A DNA stretch of 64,000 nt from positions 11,097,850 through 11,161,849 of the forward strand of contig OX387611.1 of assembly GCA_947568835.1 (NCBI GenBank), written 5' to 3'. The number at the start of each line of letters is the position of its first letter. Positions within the stretch are counted from its first letter, which is position 1. Of this stretch, positions 58,577 through 64,000 are shown piece after piece. The DNA comes from Protonemura montana (lineage: Eukaryota; Arthropoda; Insecta; Plecoptera; Nemouridae). The notes below the pieces were generated by a model. The model was not told where the DNA came from and searched no databases. It worked only from the letters and a program-made list of their open reading frames with translations. The position numbers and the translations under genes are program-made.

Positions 58577-59135
58577 AACCTGGATAGAGCATAGGATCCA
58601 GTCAGCTGATCTCAAATAACCTGGATAGAGCATAGGATCCAGTCAGCTGATCTCAAATAACCTGGATAGAGCATAGGATCCAGCCAGCTGATCTCAAATA
58701 ACCTGGAAAGAGCAAAGGATCCAGCCAGCTGATCTCAAATAACCTGGATAGAGCATAGGATCCAGCCAGCTGATCTCAAATAACCTGGATAGAGCATAGG
58801 ATCCAGCAAGCTGATCTCAAATAACCTGGATAGGGCATAGGATCCAGCCAGCTGATCTCAAATAACCTGGATAGGGCATAGGATCCAGTCAGCTGATCTC
58901 AAATAACCTGGATAGAGCATAGGATTCAGCCAGCTGATCTCAAATAATCTGTAAAGAGCAAAGGATCTAGCCAGCTGATCTCAAATAAGCTGAATAGAGC
59001 ATAGGATCCAGTCAGCTGATCTCAAATAACCTGGATAGAGCATAGGATTCAGCCAGCTGATCTCAAATAACCTGGATAGAGCATAGGATCCAGCCAGCTG
59101 ATCTCAAATAACCTGAAAAGAGCAAAGGATCCAGG
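58577..59135 (+). repeat. 41-bp minisatellite, about 13.6 units
   Basis: Units AACCTGGATAGAGCATAGG and ATCCAGCCAGCTGATCTCAA repeat every 41 bp. Each contains a CAGCTG E-box and usually a GGATCC. Confidence 0.96.
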
Positions 59136-60150
59136 TAAATTGATACCATGTTGGCAAAACAGAATGAAAAGAGGAAAAGTATTCTATCTACAAACAAAAA
59201 GTAATATAATAAAAAGTAAAATCAAATCAACCAAAAGAAACATGAGCTGTTTATTTTTCAAAGCACGAAGATCTGATTCCTCGAATCTGCTAACCACGCT
59301 CAGAATTCTTCGCCTCGTCTTACGTTACAAAAGGAAAGCACGGAGCGACTTGGTTTTGCGCTCTTCCAAGATGGATGCCAGCTATTATGCATAATCTGTC
59401 TTGCGAATTTTATAAAGATACGAGAAACACAAAAGGTGTGCTGTCTTCTAAACTCAAATGAATACCGTTTAATTTTTCATCATTTCAAAAAGAAACATAC
59501 ACAACAGCTTTGCAGAAAGAACAACCCTTGCTTAATTTAAGACATATAGCAAGTCGTTTGCTTTATTGTACGGCGTGAAGCTAGGTAACCGTCACAATTT
59601 CAGGCTATCATTTTTAAAATATGACAGCCATGTCATGTTAGACAAAATGTTTATTGTACCCGAGAGAAGCCGGGTCATTTTTTATGCCAACTTTCGGAAA
59701 GTAGTTCCTGATAGCACCGCCAGAGCGCCATGAGTTATTTTTTTCCGAAACTTTTAAACTCTGATATGAATTATAAAAAAGTTTCCTCTTATGTGTAGTA
59801 AATTATGGTTCGTTGCTAGATATGTTTTACATACTTTGCACGAGGTTAAAACTGGATAAAAGCATGCATTTCTATTTCTGTAGTATTTTGAGGTTAAAGA
59901 TTCACAGCTTTCTAGCAGTGAATTATTGTTTATAGGTTTATGGTTTCCAAGGCTGTGTGATCAGCCATTTTGACGGCTAAATTTCATACTGTACGAAATA
60001 TCTTTTAATTTAAAGTAACTGCACTGAAAGATAATTACATTGGTTTACTTTTCCTAATCGAATCACCTAGATGCATAAAACATTTCAATAGAAAACATTC
60101 AATCTTACCTTCAGCCGAGAGCAACCGAATAAATCCGATCAGAGCCGACG
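59136..60150. other. Non-coding stretch
   Basis: The 84-codon frame at 59140-59394 begins with TTG and is strongly basic; no homology is recognised. Otherwise nothing is seen. Confidence 0.35.
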
Positions 60151-60151
60151 G

Positions 60152-60475
60152 ATGCCGAAGTATTCCAAGGTCAGATCACACCTGCCGGCAACAAAAGAAA
60201 AGAAATTGAAAATTGGTTCGGTTCAAAAACGTCTTAATTCTAGTCTTAATTCTAATCTAGTCTGTGAGAGAAGATACCAGCACAAGGACTGTCTCCTGCA
60301 TTGCTACAGTCTAGCCCGTGAGAGAAGATACCAGCACAAGGACTGTCCCCTGCATTGCTACAGTCTAGCCCGTGAGAGAAGATACCAGCACAAGGACTGT
60401 CCCCTGCATTGCTACAGTCTAGCCCGTGAGAGAAGATACCAGCACAAGGACTGCTCCTGCATTGCTACAGTCTAG
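60152..60475 (+). CDS. Open frame running into the 54-bp repeats (doubtful)
   Basis: An ATG at 60152 opens 107 codons. After a basic, non-repetitive stretch of about 40 residues (MPKYSKVRSH...) it enters the minisatellite, whose 54-bp unit equals 18 codons and reads RERRYQHKDCPLHCYSLA, with two Cys. The frame is lost in the fourth unit, where one base is missing (GACTGCTCCTGC), although later units are again 54 bp. More likely non-coding, but an in-frame Cys-containing repeat is unusual. Confidence 0.2.
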   Translation: MPKYSKVRSHLPATKEKKLKIGSVQKRLNSSLNSNLVCERRYQHKDCLLHCYSLARERRYQHKDCPLHCYSLARERRYQHKDCPLHCYSLARERRYQHKDCSCIATV

Positions 60476-61012
60476 CCCGTGAGAGAGGATACCAGCACAA
60501 GGACTGTCCCCTGCATTGCTACAGTCCAGCCCGTGAGAGAAGGTACCAGCACAAGGACTGTCCCCTGCATTGCTACAGTCTAGCTCGTGAGAGAAGATAC
60601 CAGCACAAGGACTGGCCTCTGCATTGCTACAGTCTAGCCCGTGAGAGAAGATACCAGCACAAGGACTGCCCCCTGCATTGCTACAGTCTAGCCCGTGAGA
60701 GAAGATACCAGCACAAGGACTGCCCCCTGCATTGCTACAGTCCAGCCCGTGAGAGAAGATACCAGCACAATGACTGTCCCCTGCATTGCTACAGTCTAGC
60801 CCGTGAGAGAAGATACCAGCACAAGGACTGTGCCCTGCATTGCTACAGTCTAGCCCGTGAGAGATTATACCAGCACAAGGTTTGCAACCTGCATTGCTAC
60901 AGTCTAGCCCGTGAGAGAAGATACCAGCACAAGGACTGTCCCCTGCATTGCTACTGTCTAGCCCGTGAGAGATTATACCAGCACAAGGTTTGCAACCTGC
61001 ATTACTTCTAAC
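60254..61012 (+). repeat. 54-bp minisatellite, about 14 units
   Basis: Units CCCGTGAGAGAAGATACCAG, CACAAGGACTGTCCCCTGC and ATTGCTACAGTCTAG repeat every 54 bp. The last units carry the variant GAGATTATACCAG...GGTTTGCAACC. Confidence 0.96.
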
Positions 61013-61685
61013 TCAAGAATGCAATTTCAGTAATGATTTTATAAGCTTAATTTTAAAATATGTATTCAAAATAATTCCCAACATTTTTATATTGGCTGCA
61101 AAATTAGTATAACGATTCGAGAAAGAAAACGTTTGTTCCGACTCACCGCATAAAGATCAGTGGCACTTCTCTGCCGTATAACTACATTCTCGACCGAAAC
61201 TGAACATAAGCACTTTACGAAGCCAACCCCCAAGCGACCATCTTGAAGGTTAAAAGTCATGTCGATCCCCCACGTGCCGCGGGCTATCACAGCCACCGCC
61301 CCATCCCCTGTCACGGTCCACCCTAATTACCTGTCTGACTCGCTTAGCTCACAGCCGGAGACTAGGATGTCTGTCAATTATTCAGAGCTACGCACGCTGA
61401 ACATTCATCCTTCGTTAACGTCACAAGGTGGTAATTCCTGATGAAGTGCGGCTTCGCTACTAATTAAGCGTGGTTGGATAATTGTCTTAATTGGCCAAGG
61501 ATTCTAATATGAGATAATGCATGCGAGGGTTCGGTTCTATGACAGAAAGAGAAGGAAAATATTTTAAATGAAGACTTGTGAAAGGGTGACCGTATTGCAC
61601 TGGCTAAAATGTGACAACGGAATAATTTCTGGCTTCAGGAGATTTAAGAGCGTTAGTGATATTCAGAAGCTTATGGCGTATTCAA
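61013..61685. other. Non-coding stretch with a GC-richer patch
   Basis: The part 61190-61440 is noticeably richer in G+C. It holds overlapping short frames on both strands (61259-61441 plus, 61087-61314 minus), including a plus-strand ATG reading MSIPHVPRAITATAPSP. It could be a first exon or a promoter region, but no splice partner or homology is seen. Confidence 0.3.
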
Positions 61686-62612
61686 CTGGCTGCTCTGGTG
61701 CGTCTGTGGGTGATATACGTGTTCGTCTGGGCATGTGACTCTGTCCCAGTGCAACTTTCACGTGTTCGACTGGGCATGTGACTCTACTCCAGTGCAACTT
61801 TCACGTGTTCGACTGGGCATGTGACTCTGTCCCAGTGCAACTTTCACGTGTTCGACTGGGCATGTGACTCTGTCCCAGTGCAACTTTCACGTGTTCGACT
61901 GGGCATGTGACTCTGTCCCAGTGCAACTTTCACGTGTTCGACTGGGCATGTGACTCTGTCCCAGTGCAACTTTCACGTGTTCGACTGGGCATGTGACTCT
62001 GCCCCAGTGCAACTTTCACGTGTTCGACTGGGCATGTGACTCTGTCCCAGTGCAACTTTCACGTGTTCGACTGGGCATGTGACTCTGTCCCAGTGCAACT
62101 TTCACGTGTTCGACTGGGCATGTGACTCTGTCCCAGTGCAACTTTCACGTGTTCGACTGGGCATGTGACTCTGTCCCAGTGCAACTTTCATGAGTTCGAC
62201 TGGGCATGTGACTCTGCCCCAGTGCAACTTTCACGTGTTCGACTGGGCATGTGACTCTGTCCCAGTGCAACTTTCACGTGTTTGACTGGGCATGTGACTC
62301 TGCCCCAGTGCAACTTTCACGTGTTCGACTGGGTATGTGACTCTGTCCCAGTGCAACTTTCACGTGTTCGACTGGGCATGTGACTCAGCCCCAGTGCAAC
62401 TTTCACGTGTTTGACTGGGCATGTGACTCTGTCCCAGTACAACTTTCACGTGTTCGACTGGACATGTGACTCTGTCCCAGTGCAACTTTCACGTGTTCGA
62501 CTGGGCATGTGACTCAGCCTCGGTGCAACTTTCACGTGTTCGACTGGGAATGTGACTCTGTCCCAGTGCAACTTTCACGTGTCAGACTGGACATGTGACT
62601 CTTTCTCAGTGC
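61686..62612 (+). repeat. 43-bp minisatellite, orphan array of about 20 units
   Basis: Same 43-bp unit as the receptor introns, preceded by a diverged version of the same 5' flank (TTCAACTGGCTGCTCTGGTGC). No receptor exon is recognised on either side. The 3' flank of the intronic arrays is missing: the array ends in an ATTAATTAATTAAT tract. Confidence 0.93.
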
Positions 62613-63510
62613 AAATTAATTAATTAATCATTATTTATTATTAATTATTTTACAAGCTAATAAGTGACTTACATTGCGTTAACGTAGTTGAAGTTAGCAT
62701 CAACATCCAGGGCTTAAATATATTTGCTGGTCGCGCATATGTTTTAACATTTTTAAGTGAATGGAATAAGCTTGGAAATTGACACAACGCTACAAAGTCG
62801 CAAGAAACGCAGAAGAACACTCGTTTTATACGTTCAGAAATTTACAGAAGAATATAAATCTTCCAATCGACAAATACCTTACATTCCGTTTAGCAATTCA
62901 ATTCAATTCGACTTAATTCGATAAAAAAGTGTTTTTATTTGATAAGAAACCGAACCATCTGTCTTCCTTCGAAACTCGGCGAAGAAACTAATTGATTGAT
63001 TAACTAATTGATACCAACGAACGCTTTGAGTTAACCTAAAAGTCAATCGTCTCGAATTCGACAAATACTTGAAAACCGAGTCTCGAGAAAACACAACACT
63101 CGCTTTTCACGCTTTTTTACCAACTAACGAAAAGCCCGTGTAATTTTCCAGGCGATGCTAAAAAGAAAATCTGAATTGACATTCGCCAAAAGACGGGTAA
63201 AATTCAAAAGCTGGTGGCTACAAAAAGAGGTTGCACAAAAGAAAAGGATCTAGTTACCCTTCTTTCTACTTTCGCTGATAAAACTTGATATCTCCCGACA
63301 AATTGTGATACCACTAACATAGCTCCCTATGGAGCTATGAATAGTAGGACGCTTTTTATAGCACATTTTAAATGCCTATATTGGTGTTCTTTTAACTATC
63401 TTGATATACACATTTCGTCAGTTTCTATCGTACCTATTGAACAAAACATCCCTGTTATATTATACAAATATTTCAAAGTATATTAAATTCAGATTTTTTG
63501 CCTACTAAGC
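62613..63510. other. AT-rich non-coding stretch
   Basis: Nothing is recognised except a small hairpin CATAGCTCC...GGAGCTATG at 63318-63339. Confidence 0.4.
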
Positions 63511-63512
63511 TC

Positions 63513-64000
63513 TTGTCCAACAGCACCAAGGGCCGGCCACCACTTAGCCATGTCCCTTAGACACACTGTGTTGGCTGCTCCTGTCCAACAGCACCAAGGA
63601 CCGGCCACCGCTTAGCCTTGTCCCTTTGAGACACTGTGTTGGCTGCTCCTGTCCAACAGCACCAAGGACCGGCCACCGCTTAGCCTTGTCACTTTGACAC
63701 ACTGTGTTGGCTGCTCCTGTCCAACAGCACCAAGGACCGGACACCGCTTAGTCTTGTCCCTTTGACACACTGTGTTTGCTGCTCCTGTCCAACAGCATCA
63801 AGGACCGGCCACCGCTTAGCTTTGTCACTTTGACACACTGTGTTGGCTGCTCCTGTCCAACAGCACCAAGGACCGGCCACCGCTTAGCCTTGTCACTTTG
63901 ACACACTGTGTTGGCTGCTCCTGTCCAACAGCACCAAGGACCGGCCACCGCTAAGCCTTGTCCCTTTGACACACTGTGTTGGCTGCTCCTGTCCAACAGC
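63513..64000 (+). repeat. 68-bp minisatellite, second array, at least 7 units
   Basis: Same unit as at 56637-57312 and the same orientation, starting at 63515 and still continuing at the window edge. Minus-strand frames here are artefacts. Confidence 0.97.

Overview
The window looks like nuclear DNA of an AT-rich invertebrate metazoan. It has spliced genes with GT-AG introns, a class B2 (adhesion-type) seven-transmembrane receptor family, 5S-rRNA-derived SINEs, Jockey-like LINEs, Penelope-like elements and many minisatellites. Nothing in it is bacterial or viral. I could not fix the phylum from the sequence; tunicate, cnidarian or another invertebrate would all fit.

The left two thirds (about 6.5-46 kb) is a cluster of four paralogous receptor genes. 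Copy A is on the minus strand (6503-12329). Copies B (15614-21905), C (29082-33518) and D (38059-43747) are on the plus strand. I rebuilt the same four-exon model for each: a 28-nt coding first exon carrying the start of a signal peptide, a long intron 1, then exons of 296, 559 and about 1840 nt. The predicted product (about 905 residues in A and B) has a split signal peptide, a probable degenerate C-type-lectin-like domain, a long extracellular stalk, a degenerate GPS motif that has lost the cleavage triad, and an adhesion-GPCR 7TM domain. A and B are open throughout. C has lost about 1.07 kb across exons 3-4 and is a pseudogene. D has one 1-nt frameshift. A conserved block of about 200 bp precedes every first exon.

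Intron 1 of all four paralogs contains a tandem array of one 43-bp unit, always in the same orientation relative to transcription. Each unit carries two E-box hexamers (CACGTG and CATGTG). Array sizes are about 10, 45, 26 and 13 units in A-D. A fifth array (61.7-62.6 kb, about 20 units) has no recognisable receptor exon beside it. Between the receptor genes are broken copies of a second, unidentified exon ('X') and its flank ('block P'), arranged head to head with B and C. There are also degenerate receptor 3' ends, Penelope-like reverse transcriptase fragments, and LINE and SINE insertions, several with target-site duplications.

The right third (about 46-64 kb) shows no gene I can support. 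It holds SINE and LINE pieces, tRNA-Lys-like sequences, a cluster of three CRE-like palindromes, and separate minisatellites of 46, 95, 68, 41, 54, 43 and again 68 bp, the last running off the window end. Most other open frames are antisense shadows of receptor exons or periodic artefacts of tandem repeats.
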